The translations under genes and the position numbers were made by a program. A DNA stretch of 64,000 nucleotides, taken from positions 166,803-230,802 of the forward strand of contig KN832880.1 in NCBI GenBank assembly GCA_000827325.1. Reading direction: 5' to 3'. The notes beneath the pieces were generated by a model. That model searched no databases and was not told the origin of the DNA. It saw only the letters and a program-made list of their open reading frames with translations. This document shows positions 41,870-53,019 of the stretch, piece by piece. Numbering within the stretch: position 1 is the stretch's first letter; each line of letters starts with the position of its first letter. This DNA is from Oidiodendron maius Zn. Lineage: Eukaryota; Ascomycota; Leotiomycetes; Myxotrichaceae.

Positions 41870-42899
41870 GGGCCGGAGAGGAACCAACTTGATACATGCG
41901 TCACCGGCCATATGAAATGAAATATAAGGTATTATTTCTTTATTAGTAGTCTTGTGCCATTTAAGACAATGCCTTCTCATTTATCCAAGATGAGTCCACC
42001 ACTGCACGGCCGTATTACACAGTGCCTTTGCGAATATGATATATTCAACAGTCCCAAGAGCCTCAGAATATACCACTAACCATGCATCTCCAGATCTCAC
42101 TCCCCAGACTCGCCCAGCACCGAGTATCCCCGTGCACCACGAGCCAGGAAGAGGAAGCGGAAGTGAAGATCTGCTCCCGCATTTGATGATAAGAGCTCCA
42201 GCTCTGACTTTGATTCTGACCTTGACAGCGAGCACAGCGATTATGCAGGTTATAATTTCGACTAGAGTGTCACTGAGGCAGAGTGGCTCAAACAAAGGAG
42301 GGCTTAGCACGAGTCTGCTGGGCCTGTCCTGTCGGAACCTTCTGAGACTACTAAGGCGATGATGCGTGCTGAGGGGCGTTGTAAGTCTCTGCCACGCTAG
42401 AAGCGTTAGACTTACTTGAGTTAAGACACTGCAAGGAATCGAAGATCGAAGAGTTGTCATGTAATGCAGCTGGTAAATATGAGTACGAAGTACGGTGGTA
42501 AGGGGGGATATTACTACTCTCTAGCCAGCATACGGAGGTCGCAGCCACCAATGTTCGCTTAGCAGTCACCTAGCAACCAGAGCTCACTGTAAAATTAGTG
42601 GGCTTCAGGATTATATCCCCTACTTTTATGCGCCTACATCCTGTAGTGACTACTAAATGTCCCCTACAGCCTGTAATTCTGCCGTATTGTGGCATTTTTA
42701 GCGTCTCACGACTTATGGCCGCGACCTCCATACTAAGTATCCTAAACCGGCAGCTACTGCACGCAAGACCTTCATGCTCAACCCTACCTGGTAGCATGCT
42801 CATAACTTTTTGCCGTGACCTCAGTACGACCTAACGCAAAGCCCACAGGTAAAATGCTGTATTTCGCTCGGATACTAAAGTAAGGAGCAACTAGCTAGG
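41870..42899. other. Decayed interval between regulator gene and pogo relic
   Basis: A broken plus-strand frame near 42180-42365 reads SSSSDFDSDLDSEHSDYAG and then SVTEAEWLKQRRA, an acidic Ser/Asp-rich tail followed by a helix. It looks like the C-terminus of a lost protein, perhaps of a transposon. The rest has stops in all frames. Confidence 0.35.
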
Positions 42900-43201
42900 T
42901 GCGCAGAGGTTTAATATAAGTGCGCGCATAGACCTCCAGCCAGGTGACGCACGTGCCATCACATAGATAGTATCTACTAGACAAGAGATGATTCCTCTAA
43001 AGTCGTGAGTTTTCGGTTTGTAGGCACTAAATCGCGTTGCACAATGACCCCTTTAATGCATCCTTGGAGTGTCGATTCAGGAATATCGTACGACTGAGCA
43101 GCAGAGCGCAGGCTCGATATACGGCCCTCTTTGTAGGATTGTACTGCTAAGGCAATTCGGCCCTCTTTTGGAGCCAGTTGAAGGCTGTTGGGTGGAGTCA
43201 T
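42900..43201 (-). pseudogene. N-terminal relic of a pogo/Fot1-type transposase
   Basis: The 43201-42977 frame (IALAVQSYKEGRISSLRSAA, QSYDIPESTLQGCIKG) is the Psq-type helix-turn-helix found at the N-terminus of fungal pogo/Fot1/Tigger transposases. It runs into adjacent TAG codons. Past the stops, similarity continues weakly (HLAGGLCAHLY for the RLxxVEDMANLLL block). The DDE catalytic domain is missing or beyond recognition. It is a dead fragment. Confidence 0.6.
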
Positions 43202-43407
43202 GTTAGTTTGAATTAGTGGTGTTGATAATGGAAGGCACAGCTCGCATTTTTACGTAGCTCGCTTATGAAGTAGGCTACAGTCAAGAAGTTATCCAGATTG
43301 CACGGTATGTCTTAACTCGGAAGGTGCTTTTATAATAAGACCACTGTCCTTTCTGCAACCTTTACACTCAGAATTTCAACTGCGTCTTCTGCAGACATCA
43401 CAACGTT

Positions 43408-44193
43408 ATGGCGTACTGGAAGATCGAACCATGTACCGTCGCTGACGCTCCCGCGCTGGCGCGTAATAACATAGCCGCTTTTTGGGAAGACCCAACATGG
43501 ATCCTACTGTGGCCTAATACTACGCTAGAGTTTCTGATCGAGCAGTCGGGAAAACGGCAGCCGCGCAATCTCCTCCGCAACCGCGAACGGACACGCCATC
43601 TGAAGGCTGTTGATCCTGCTACTGGGGCTATTGTTGGATACGCTCGCTGGATACTTCCACCTAGCTATTGCACTACAGAAGATGGTACTGCGGAGTGGCC
43701 AGATGCTCAAGTGCCTAACGTTAGTGATGAGGAGAAGAAACGATTTGATGAACTGGCTGAATCGGCATGGTGGGAGGGGAGAAGTGATATGAGTGGGATT
43801 GATGATAAGAACAACGCGGCGATGAAACCTATACTAGCTGAGAAGCCCTACATCAGTAAGTCAAAATAGCTCTATTACAGAGCGACTGACTACTTTTATC
43901 ACGATATTGATGGGATTTCAACCTCAAAAGTAACTACTAACAGATGTTTAGAGCTCGATTATTTGGCTGTCCACCCTGACAATAAAGGCAAAGGAATTGG
44001 CACCGCACTTGTGGAGAGTGGAGTTCGGTTTGCTGAGAAGATCGGTGTTCCTATATTTACAATGGCCTTTAAAGCAGGTCGTGGAATATATGCGCGACTT
44101 GGCTTCCAGGAAGTTGATCGAGTAATTCAAGATGATTCGCAATTCGGTGGCGCCGGAGAATATGGAGCATATTTCATGATTTACAAGATTTAA
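43408..44193 (+). CDS. GNAT-family N-acetyltransferase (229 aa)
   Basis: Exons 43408-43855 and 43952-44193 give 229 residues. The splice uses GTAAGT and, after a CTACTAAC branch site, the acceptor TTTAG at 43951. The N-terminal half has the beta-alpha start (WKIEPCTVADAPALARNNIAA), GAIVGYARW, and an acidic, variable insert. Exon 2 carries motif A (LDYLAVHPDNKGKGIGTALV, with the acetyl-CoA pyrophosphate loop NKGKGIG) and the C-terminal YARLGFQEVD strand. It transfers an acetyl group from acetyl-CoA to an unknown amine. The gene is complete. Confidence 0.88.
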
Positions 44194-44699
44194 GAGGGCA
44201 TACATCTCGTAGATTACAAACCTGTTTCATAAATGAATAATTTTGAATTACTATTATTCCTTCATGATTAGTTAGCTTTACAGAGGTGATGCTCCGATAT
44301 TGTCCGTTGCTTCCAATCGAATTATATCGTACCATAGGTATATTTGAGTGGGGTTCGACATCGTCTGTCAGTCACTTCCAAATGACTGACACTCCGTTAA
44401 CAACCTAACACTTTAGTATTTCCGCATCTCATCTACTATACTCGACGCTGTGATGAAAAGAGTCCTTGTATCTCTATATCTTGCGGCTAGGTCGATGCTG
44501 TAGTCCATTATGGCCTTTAAAACCTCGATATCAGGATGTAAGTAGCTAGAGTGTTACTAATATAAGGCAGCAGAGGGCAGCCTACTAGGCACGGTACGTG
44601 CCTAGTATGAAAAGGCTTTACTGCCTAGACTGTGACTCTAGGGTTGAGGAGCTTTACGTCTATATATTAGGGAGTACGCACCTCTGTAACCCTTAGGGT
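44194..44699. other. Intergenic region
   Basis: It holds the 3' end of the acetyltransferase gene. GCCTACTAGGCACGGTACGTGCCTAGTATG near 44580-44610 contains a perfect inverted repeat around GGTACC-like sequence (CTAGGCACG / CGTGCCTAG) that could form a hairpin. Otherwise nothing is recognised. Confidence 0.35.
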
Positions 44700-45590
44700 C
44701 TGTTCATGATGGAGGAAGAACTGCAGCATCTGGGCATTTCCAATTAATGCTATATAGTGTAAAAGAGTTAGTCCTCCTGAACATTTATTCGGAACCTCTG
44801 GCAAATCGATATGCCTGGGTATATTTTTTCGCTTATGCTCGTTTAGGTGCCATGTTCTCCTCTAGAGGCCGATATCCGCTGGCACATCATTTGAATCAGA
44901 AGCATTGCAATATCTCACCCACCGTACTTAGAGGTGTAATGTAACGGCGTCATGTTGTCATCATCTATGGAACCTTTCAGCGTACCGCATGCTAGTAGTG
45001 TGTTGACGGTTTCAAGTTTGAAATCTGAACTAGAAACTGCATAGCGTAGTAATCCTTTCTAGTAGACATCAATTATTAAGGGGCTACCACCATTCTCTAG
45101 TAGATGTCGGACGGTTCTGGTCTCTGCTCTTACAACCGCATATCATTGTGGCGTTCGGCGGGTATAGTCTTTCGAATCTGGATTGACTTTACCAGTTTTT
45201 ATCAGCATTCTATTCCTTCTGGTGCCTTCCCTCTGTATCATAAGATAACGGCGTGCTGCCTTTACTCCAAGATTCCTTGGTCTTTGAATCAGGATCAACA
45301 CTATCTGTGCGAAGTAATTTCTCTAAAATGGCTATATGATCCCTTTCAGCTCCAAACGATAGAGGGAGTCTAGCCATGGATTTCATTGTGAGTATCGGTA
45401 TAGCCCAGCCAGTATCGAGTAGCAGCTCCACAGATGCCGTCTGGATAGGTTTGCCATAGTAGCCTCCTTGAGTATTGACGTCTGCACCAAACCCAATTAA
45501 CCGACTCACAATCTCAATTAAGCCCAGGAGAGACGCGTAATATAGTGGAGCTGGAACGTCTGCAAGCATCCGGTCAAAATTAGGCGCTCG
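44700..45590 (-). pseudogene. Decayed ankyrin-repeat gene
   Basis: Minus-strand frames give consecutive ankyrin units: APLYYASLLGLIEIVSRLIG, FGADVNTQGGYYGKPIQTAS, STPLSYDTEGRH, and further down LTLLHYIALIGNAQMLQFFL. Stops and frame changes lie between them (for example near 45210 and in 44790-45100). The order suggests a once continuous ankyrin-rich protein of the type often coupled to HET or NACHT domains in fungi. No start or effector domain remains. Confidence 0.6.
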
Positions 45591-45911
45591 TGAAGGATAG
45601 TCTAGATCGTATATTCTATTGTCTATGCCCGTTATATACCAAGACAGTAGTGAGTCTCACTCAGCTGAGAGCATTTCTGCACGTCGATGTCCCAAGGTAT
45701 CAATATACATCTGGCTATCAACCACCTGCAAAAGTCGTCGGCAAACAACGTGGTTCTCTCCGCACTCCCAAAACTTACTTACCTGGTATGCGCGAGATCT
45801 GCAATTGTGGTTCCCTAACATTCGATGAAGCATATTCCCATATACTTTGGATGGTCACCCATCCAGTATACGAGAAATATCAATGGTGTTTTAATCATAT
45901 TCGGTTTCGTA
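45591..45911. other. Left flank of the mariner insertion
   Basis: Frames are open over part of this stretch on the plus strand but show no motif. The TA at 45912-45913 is the duplicated target dinucleotide of the neighbouring element. Confidence 0.4.
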
Positions 45912-45913
45912 TA

Positions 45914-45977
45914 CGAAGTACGACTCCAAAAGTCCTGGCACACGCTAGTCAGGGATATAATACGCTACGCCTAATTA
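45914..45977 (+). repeat. Left terminal inverted repeat of the mariner element
   Basis: It starts CGAAGTACGACTCCAAAAGT and ends ...CGCCTAATTA. It pairs with the inverted copy at 47371-47434, with one mismatch (GATAT against GACAT). Confidence 0.9.
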
Positions 45978-46010
45978 AGCAACACCTGAAAGCCCTCCTA
46001 ATTACTAGAC

Positions 46011-47282
46011 TTACTCTTCAGCCTTTGGAACACCCTCCTTATAGTCGTTCCCTCCTTTTAATCTAATTATTTCTTGGATATGGTATGGAATCCTCATAAT
46101 CCACCTTTGAATCCTTGCCTGTGACATGTCTTTCCAGTGACGAGTCCATACTTGCTCTGCAACCTTCCTTGAAGTCGGTGCCCCTTTCCTTGTAGTCTCC
46201 CTCTTCATATACATCCATGTAGGCTCAATTGCATTAAGATCAGGAGAATTACCTGGCTAAAGAAGTCGTGCAAGTCTTGATAGACTCCAGACCTCGTCTT
46301 GATATTGACAGGCATGTGACGGTGCTTTATCCTCTTGAACTAGAGTATCAGGCCTATCTTTCAGACACTTTTGAGCAAAAGGTATAAGCTTTGGGGTCAA
46401 GATCTCTTTCTGATATCGATACCAGTCAATTCCTCCTTTGCCCTTCTCTTGTACAATAGCACCAGTTGTCTTTGTATGCTTCCAGACTGGCTTTCTACCT
46501 CTTGGATTCCTAGTCAAATTTATACGTCGCATTCCACTTTCCAGCTCCCATGCTGCCTTATTGTCCCCTTCAATTAGAGCATTTCTAGCCTTTAAATCAA
46601 TATCAGCTGCCTTCTTTTGTGCAGCCGTTTCTGCTTTCCAAATATGGAAAGGGCCTTTCTTATCATAAGAGAAACAGCCCCAGAACATGAATTCTGAATG
46701 CCCTTTCCAGCGTTGCCTTTTCACGTGTGGATTATGAGCCTCTTTAACAGTCCTCCAAACCCTTTGCCCTCCTCGTCGATGTCCTAGAATAACACTAGTC
46801 TCGTCAGACCAAATGACAGCCTTCCAGTCTTCTAGAGTCCAGTCCTTATATTTTAAGGCAAATTGATACCGAGCCTCCATCATTGCTATTGTAAGGCCTG
46901 GCTTGACTGTAGGCTTAACCTTTCGATAGCCTCGACGCTTTAAGACACGTTGAACTGTTTGAGCAGAGAGTCCAAACTCTAAGCCTAGTTTTTGACCAGT
47001 TAATGATCGAGTTGTTGAGTTCTTTATAATTATACTAACAATAGAGTCTTCTATTTCTTGTGTAACCTTAGTAGGCCTACCAGAACGTGGTGCATCAACT
47101 AGATACTCAAGTAATATCTTCTTGCTCTCCTCTGGCTTATATCCCCTCTCAATTGCAGTCCGCCGGAATCGATATAGTGCTGACTTTGAGACACCAAGAA
47201 CTGCCTCAATTTGTACAGGTGTATAGCCTAGCTCTAGGTAAACTAGGGCTTGAATTCGAACGCCAACATCGATAGGTGCCAT
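46011..47282 (-). pseudogene. Tc1/mariner transposase with a single in-frame TAG
   Basis: The frame runs 47282-46011, 423 codons, interrupted only at 46257-46259 (TAG, codon 342). The N-terminus has the paired helix-turn-helix DNA-binding region (ALVYLELGYTPVQIEAVLGV; a GRP linker at 68-70). The catalytic Asp160 (IWSDET) and Asp318 (VQEDKAPSH) precede the stop; the third acid, Glu353 (SPDLNAIEPTW), follows it, a DD34E spacing. The stop sits where relatives have a Trp or Gln just before PGNSPDLN, so truncation removes the third catalytic residue and inactivates the protein unless read through. Confidence 0.88.
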
Positions 47283-47370
47283 GATAATAGTAGGCTAGTT
47301 ATTACTATATAGAGTGGATAGTCAGTACTGGTAAAAAGTGGGATTTCAGAGTTTTCAGGAGGGTGTAGCC

Positions 47371-47434
47371 TAATTAGGCGTAGCGTATTATGTCCCTGAC
47401 TAGCGTGTGCCAGGACTTTTGGAGTCGTACTTCG
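47371..47434 (-). repeat. Right terminal inverted repeat of the mariner element
   Basis: It is the inverted copy of 45914-45977 and ends ...GAGTCGTACTTCG directly before the TA at 47435. Confidence 0.9.
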
Positions 47435-47436
47435 TA

Positions 47437-47938
47437 GCATGTGGCTATAATTGTCCAATTATGATTTTAGCTTCGGCTTCGGTTCTGCTTTGGGCTAATT
47501 AGTTACCACTAGCAGGCCTTAGCTGTGATGTACCTGTCGTCCTTGCCTTAACACTATGCACGTAATATAAATTACTTCGAGTATTTTCTAATCGATACGA
47601 CTGATTATGCATGAAATTGGCACGTTCTGTGCTCGGCCCTCGCGCACGTGTACCAACATGCTCTCCCGCAGACACGGACACAGTTTCCTAACCCACACTA
47701 TCAACCGATGCAATCTCGGATCTCAACTCGGATCGAAATTGGGGCTTCTAGAATGATGGAATTTGCCGGCGGAGATCTCTATTTGAATGATGAGGTGTTG
47801 GGAGTGGTCGCCTATCCATGCTCGATATAAGGCTCGGCATCTCAAGCATAAGGAGCCTCGTTAATGAAAGAAATAAACAGCTCTCCGCCATTTAGATAGT
47901 ATATCGGAGCCAAATACTCGTTCGCAATTCTCAAAAGC
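47437..47938. other. Right flank of the mariner element and promoter of the NLP gene
   Basis: A 60-codon plus frame (47648-47830) has no motif. The last 100 bp should be the promoter and leader of the gene at 47939. Confidence 0.4.
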
Positions 47939-48767
47939 ATGGCTCTCTCACGATATCTGAAGACTTCCATTGGTCTTTTGGCCAGTAGTTGTGTCTTCGC
48001 AACACCTCTCCAACTCCAGTCCCGTGGAACCATCGCTTCTGATGAGATCGTGGGATTTGCTCAGACGGTCCCAAGTGGTACAGTAGGCAATGTTTATTTG
48101 GCCTACAAACCGTACCTCTATGTCGTTAATGGATGCGTCCCGTTCCCAGCAGTCGATGCTGCGGGCGATACCGAGTCAGTTGCACGCTATCGTCAAATCA
48201 TATTATCGAGTTCTAACACTGTCTAGTGCTGGTTTGGCACCCACTGGTGCCTCAGATGGAGATTGCAGTACAAACACTGGCCAGATATATGTTCGTGGCA
48301 CTAGCTATGGCGATTACTATGCTTTGATGTACTCTTGGTATGTCTGATTAAATATTAAACTTGTACGATAGCCTAATATATTTAGGTACATGCCCAAGGA
48401 CGAGCCATCCGATGGACTCGGACATCGCCATGACTGGGAAGGGGTGGTAGTCTGGCTATCTAGCTCGACCGCAACAGCAGCAGCGAATATCCTAGCTGTC
48501 TGCCCATCAGCCCACGGCAAATGGGATTGCTCGACGGATGGCTACACCCTCTCTGGTACTAGCCCCTTGATTAAATACCAAAGCATCTGGCCACTTGACC
48601 ATTCCTGCGGTCTCACCACTACTGTTGGAGGGCAACAACCATTGATTGCATGGGAGGATCTCCCAGCCGTTGCCCAGACCGCTCTTGAAGATACAGACTT
48701 CGGCAGTGCCATTGTGCCTTTTATTGATGCGCATTTCACTACTAACCTAGCAAATGCTTCCTTCTAG
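47939..48767 (+). CDS. Necrosis- and ethylene-inducing-like protein (NLP/NPP1 family, 242 aa)
   Basis: Exons 47939-48174, 48227-48337 and 48386-48767 give 242 residues with introns of 52 and 48 bp. A signal peptide (about 1-21) precedes the NPP1 fold. The family's cation-binding heptapeptide GHRHDWE is present and intact at 128-134, and the paired N-terminal Cys residues of type 1 members are present. Cytolytic members bind glycosylinositol phosphorylceramides of plant membranes; many fungal paralogues are non-toxic, and sequence alone does not settle which applies here. The gene looks complete. Its neighbours are a mariner element and a peroxygenase gene, in a transposon-rich part of the window, a common setting for such genes. 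Confidence 0.9.
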
Positions 48768-50695
48768 ATAGAACGTCACCCCTAGTGGAGCTTAGTGTCT
48801 CATCATTGTGAGACGAGCGTTACCGGGCAAGCTACATCTAATTTGGGATTTTGGCCATGTTTGAACCAAATCAAAGCTTTGCAACGTTTATCTCAGAATT
48901 TTCAAGCTATATCAGAATTAGAGTAACTTTAGTTATGCTATACAATTGATCATGTCCCTCTAAGATTGATTCTCTCCGAAGTAAGAAAGATTGGGAACAA
49001 TCGCTAAACTTAAGTGAAAAATAGTCCTCTTGTTTTCTCTAGTGCCGGGGAATCTTCATCAAACTCTATAACAAGTGTTCGCACGTAGAGATAATAATAA
49101 TTTGCTGTGATTTACTAGGTTAAGCAACCTCGTACGTCATTAGTCGCCTTTGTTGCTATATCGACTGCCCGGAGTCCACTAATGGTATCAGAAACAACTC
49201 CAGAAGCCCCGATACGCGTCAAGGGGAAGACGGGTTCACAACGCCCTCCGGCGTCATCCGGCGCCTTCCTCTTCTTTGCGAGCTCACCCTTCTTCTTCTT
49301 CTTTGGGAACTCATCCTCTTGCTGCCGCAATTCCTGCTCCTACCAATGCCATTGCTGCCATTGAGGGAGTTTTTATGGCCCATGCGGCCAACCCAGAGCG
49401 ATCTGGAGGCTGCGAAAGCTCCTCAATGAGAAGATAAAGGAGAAGGAGAGGGAGAAGAAAAGGTAAGGAGGTCGGAGGAAATAAAGAGAGTAAAGAAGAA
49501 TGTTCCCAACGGGGCAATGGAGATGGCCTAGAGTTATGTCCTGATGGAATAGCTCGGGGGGTAGAGAAGTGACAATTGGGATAGTGACGGTGATAGAGAT
49601 AGTGACGGTGGAGATGCTTTGGCGGGGAGTGATGCCTCCGAGGGAATGATAGGGATAGATTTGTCCTCGTTGTATCGCTAGGGTAAAAACTTATCACTAC
49701 TCCACCCGCAAGGTGTCCAAGAATCATAAACAGCCATTTCTAGTAAATTTTCTCTCAAATTTGTCTCGTACTTTCCGTATTTGAAATTGCAAAAGCTAAC
49801 TTATCATTTAGTCTTCTTTTCACATTTCCTCTGCAAAGGCGCACGAAAGCTACAGTCCTATCTATAATGAACCTAACTGCCTAGTATATTCTCTCCTGGC
49901 CTCCCACTTATTAGATCTGGTCTTTGAGGAGGGAAACGACGATTATGATGATAACAGTGGTCGCTTTGCTGCGAGCTCAATGTCCCGCAGGCAATTAAAT
50001 CGACGCGACCTTACGTGACTAGACACCCCAAAGGAGAATGTTGAAGGATGATGAATGTGCTGGCTTACTTATTCCGGTCACAGAGAGTGTGGAATCGTTC
50101 ATATTTGCTCGTAATGCTAATTTGGCAAGAGACAGCCCTAATCGTAGGCTGATGCTGGTACAACGGAAGCTAAGAAAACCCTGGATTTAGCCCGCTCCAC
50201 AACATCACAGAACTCTCAGAACCTGCGTATTCGCTTCTGAAAGCTTCGCAAACTGCAGGCCATGGCGGGGCTATTAAACTGGGCTTCCGCCTCTGACAGG
50301 GCAACCTAATATGGGACAAGTCAGAACCCAGATCTTCCTGGAGGGCTGTGTAGCAAATACGCTACATTAATTAGCACCGGCGTATTACGTACTGTACGTA
50401 CGTCAATTTCGCAATACGCGCAATAGGTGCCATTTGGTATATACCTGGTAAGCAGTTTTAGTCCACAAGTCATTTCTGGTTTGTACGGTAGATCTATTTT
50501 TGCCTGATATTGCCTCTACTACGGCTGCATAGTGGCTATGTTAGCAATTCGTTGCTCTGGGACTTATATAGAGGTCCTGACAAGTAGCAAGAAGTATTTT
50601 ATCCTATTGTCCTCCAGTCAGGTGGCTAAGGCAAGCACCTAGATCGTCACATTCTTAAAACGACTTCCGACAGAGATTGGCATCTCGCTGAACTT
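48768..50695. other. Long gene-poor interval with low-complexity sequence
   Basis: 49270-49320 is polypyrimidine (TTCTTCTTCTTC) and 49425-49640 is purine-rich, with GATAGTGACGGT/GGTGATAGAGATAGTGACGG repeats at 49580-49610; one plus frame there reads as an acidic Asp/Ser/Gly run. Frames of 60-138 codons on both strands are products of this bias. The last part contains the peroxygenase promoter. I see no supported gene. Confidence 0.4.
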
Positions 50696-51582
50696 ATGAA
50701 GATCCAGTTGTATCTATATACGGCTGTCTACAGCCTTGCTGCCGCACGTCGCGAAAGCCCCGAGCCGAATGGTCATGAATGGCGTCCAGCAGGGCACACA
50801 GATAGTCAGTCATTCCAATCTTATTGCATACTGAGAGGCATCTAATCTCACATGTCAGGCCGATCTCCATGTCCTGGACTCAATGTTATGGCTAACCATG
50901 GTTTCCTTCCCCGTTCAGGGAAGAATATCGATCTTGCGGCTGTCCAACACGCGGTATCTGGCGCCTTCAATTATGAACCTCACGCCTTAGACAACGCTGT
51001 GCAAATGGTTTGGGACTTTAATCTTTCATCGACCGGTAATTCTTCAACGTTTAACCTCGCTGATGTAGCGAAACATGACGCGATCGAGTTCGACGGATCT
51101 TTGTCTCGAAACGATTTCTACTTTGGTGATGATCTTCATTTCAACTCTGCAATTTGGCATACTACGGCGACGAGACTCGGTCTCTACGATATTGAGTATT
51201 CCGTGAAGGACAAGTTCGTGACTGTAGAAACGGCAGCGAAGGCATGTGCTGCACGGGTAGAGGATGCCAAAAGGGTCAACCCAACCTTCAACGCTTCCGC
51301 TGCTGAGATCATTGGAAGTCCTGGGACAACAGCTCTCTACTTGACTACTTTGTGGGATGATGCTGTGGGCGCAGCACCGAAGGCATGGATCAGGGTTTTC
51401 TTTGGTAGGTTTTCTAATTGCAGGCGGACATGACACCATATGGAGGGAACTATACTAACATACTCACAGAGGAGGAGCGCATCGCTTATTTCGAGAGATT
51501 CAAAAAGCCTTTGGAGCAGAAAACCAGTGATATGATTAAAAATTTGACTGCTGCTGTCATTGAGGCTATGAAGTTAACGTAA
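50696..51582 (+). CDS. Unspecific peroxygenase / chloroperoxidase-like heme-thiolate protein (255 aa)
   Basis: Exons 50696-50804, 50859-51404 and 51470-51582 give 255 residues. A signal peptide (about 1-17) precedes the heme-thiolate motif SPCPGLNVMANHGFLPR with the axial ligand Cys41. The family motif Glu-His-Asp appears here as Glu113-Phe114-Asp115, followed by GSLSRND as in relatives. Length fits the short UPO group, which uses H2O2 to hydroxylate or halogenate organic substrates outside the cell. The second exon runs into the first intron with a GTAGGT donor, and the last exon adds a charged helix (ERIAYFERFKKPLEQKT). All splice sites are GT-AG. The Phe substitution may change activity. 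Confidence 0.87.
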
Positions 51583-52042
51583 CTAAAAATTAAGCATTCT
51601 ATGTGGTGTGTCGAGTCTCGGAGACTAAGAAATGACCGGGGGAATATGGTACTCAGTTTAGCTTTTGCAATAAGAGACCACCCTGCACAGTGATTGAAAG
51701 CTTTAGGCTTATTTTTCCGCCAGTTCTATTGCTTAGTTGTGTCTTTCTTCGCTCCTCCTAGTGGTTCAATGCCAGGGCGTTGCAATGTGGATGCACCATT
51801 TAATATTAACCCCTAACACCAAGGTGGTGAAACTTACAAAATTAATGAGAACTTAAAAGCCTAGTTTAATGCTGAGGTGAAGCAGAGGGTGTAGCTCAGA
51901 CACTACCGCCGATTTTATAGAAGCTATAGTCACATCCTAAAATCAGATATTATCAACTTCACGTATTTGTAATATAGTTTCTATTCATTGTGCGGCCTTA
52001 ATGGGCGGAAATAGTTGAATGTAGAGGCTATACTTCCATGCC
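51583..52042. other. Intergenic region
   Basis: It contains the 3' side of the peroxygenase gene. No coding region is recognised; AT-rich with many stops in all frames. Confidence 0.35.
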
Positions 52043-53019
52043 TCATCGGGGCTTGCCCATAACTCTAAAAAGATAGGGGTTACACTCTGTATAGTATGTC
52101 CTAAACCCTTCTACAACAGCGTTTGTACAACCAGACCTAGACACTATTCCTCCAATAAATCGTTCCTTCACCCATTCTAGCCACTTCGTCTGACTTGCCT
52201 GGATGACAGGAAAGTGATTCATTCCCGAATACGTAGCCATTTCAAGTGACTCGCTCCCTTTTTGCTGTTATAGCATGTTGCACATCTCTTCCACCGCGAA
52301 CTCAACTAATTGCATAGGAACTACGAAGCCTGCGTCGCTGGCGAGGACCAATAATGGACCTCGAAACCTCTTCCATCCACTCTCAGCCATCGTGGCAAAT
52401 TTCTTGACAGTACTGTCATTTGTCCAGCATGGCGTGCAAGCTGGTCTAATAACACATCACGAAATATCTCGCCGTCCGTTGGCAAGCAACCCTGAAGAGG
52501 CTCCATCACATCGTGCCACAAATCAGAAGACAATGGTGTCATACCTGAGCCGTAGTATGAACAAAAAGATTGTTGTTGCGGCAGTGACTAACTTTGGCTG
52601 AACACTGAGAATGGCGAGAGAAAATAGCAATGACGTGTTCACCAGAGCTTGGTCTAGAATGCCAATGATCCGTGTAGGAGTGATAGCAACGGCTCCTCTA
52701 TATCTTTGGATTGGTTTGCTAATCAATCGCTCTGCAAATGCCCAAGCAGCCCCTCCACCCCGGGGGTAACCCATGGCAACAAAGGGCCATTGGGATAGAG
52801 ATCATTGTGAACGCAGTTCGTGCAGCGGTTGATTGCGTTAGCGAGGTCATTGGCTTGTACTGGACCTGCGACCCATAGATGACGGATGGGTTGACCAGAA
52901 GGTAAGGAGCTGATGCCAAAGCCCGCATAGTCGGGGGCGGCCACTACCATGCCCTGTAGGGCGAGAAGTGACCATGAAGTATTCATCGTTGGTAGGGATT
53001 CACTAAGGAGCACAATCAT
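52043..53019 (-). pseudogene. Decayed secreted alpha/beta hydrolase (lipase-like)
   Basis: Minus-strand pieces follow a fungal secretory lipase-type hydrolase: LALQGMVVAAPDYAGFGIS and SLPSGQPIRHLWVAGPVQAN (53019-52840), then, in another frame, GGGAAWAFAERLISKPIQ with the nucleophile elbow damaged (Gly-Tyr-Pro-Arg-Gly where Gly-His-Ser-Gln-Gly is expected). Further pieces at 52542-52321 and a C-terminal block (NHFPVIQASQTKWLEWVKER, 52215-52150) follow. Frame changes and stops separate the pieces. The catalytic Ser is lost, so the gene is dead. Confidence 0.7.

Larger units (their letters stand above)
45914..47434 (-). mobile_element. Tc1/mariner DNA transposon, nearly complete
   Basis: The element is 1521 bp, bounded by 64 bp terminal inverted repeats that match except for one base and flanked by the TA target duplication (45912-45913 and 47435-47436). 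It carries one transposase gene on the minus strand. The near-perfect repeats show it inserted recently. Its transposase has one internal stop, so it may be mobilised only in trans. Confidence 0.92.

Noticed and set aside
49115-49727. Minus- and plus-strand frames up to 138 codons
   Set aside because: They come from polypurine/polypyrimidine low-complexity sequence.
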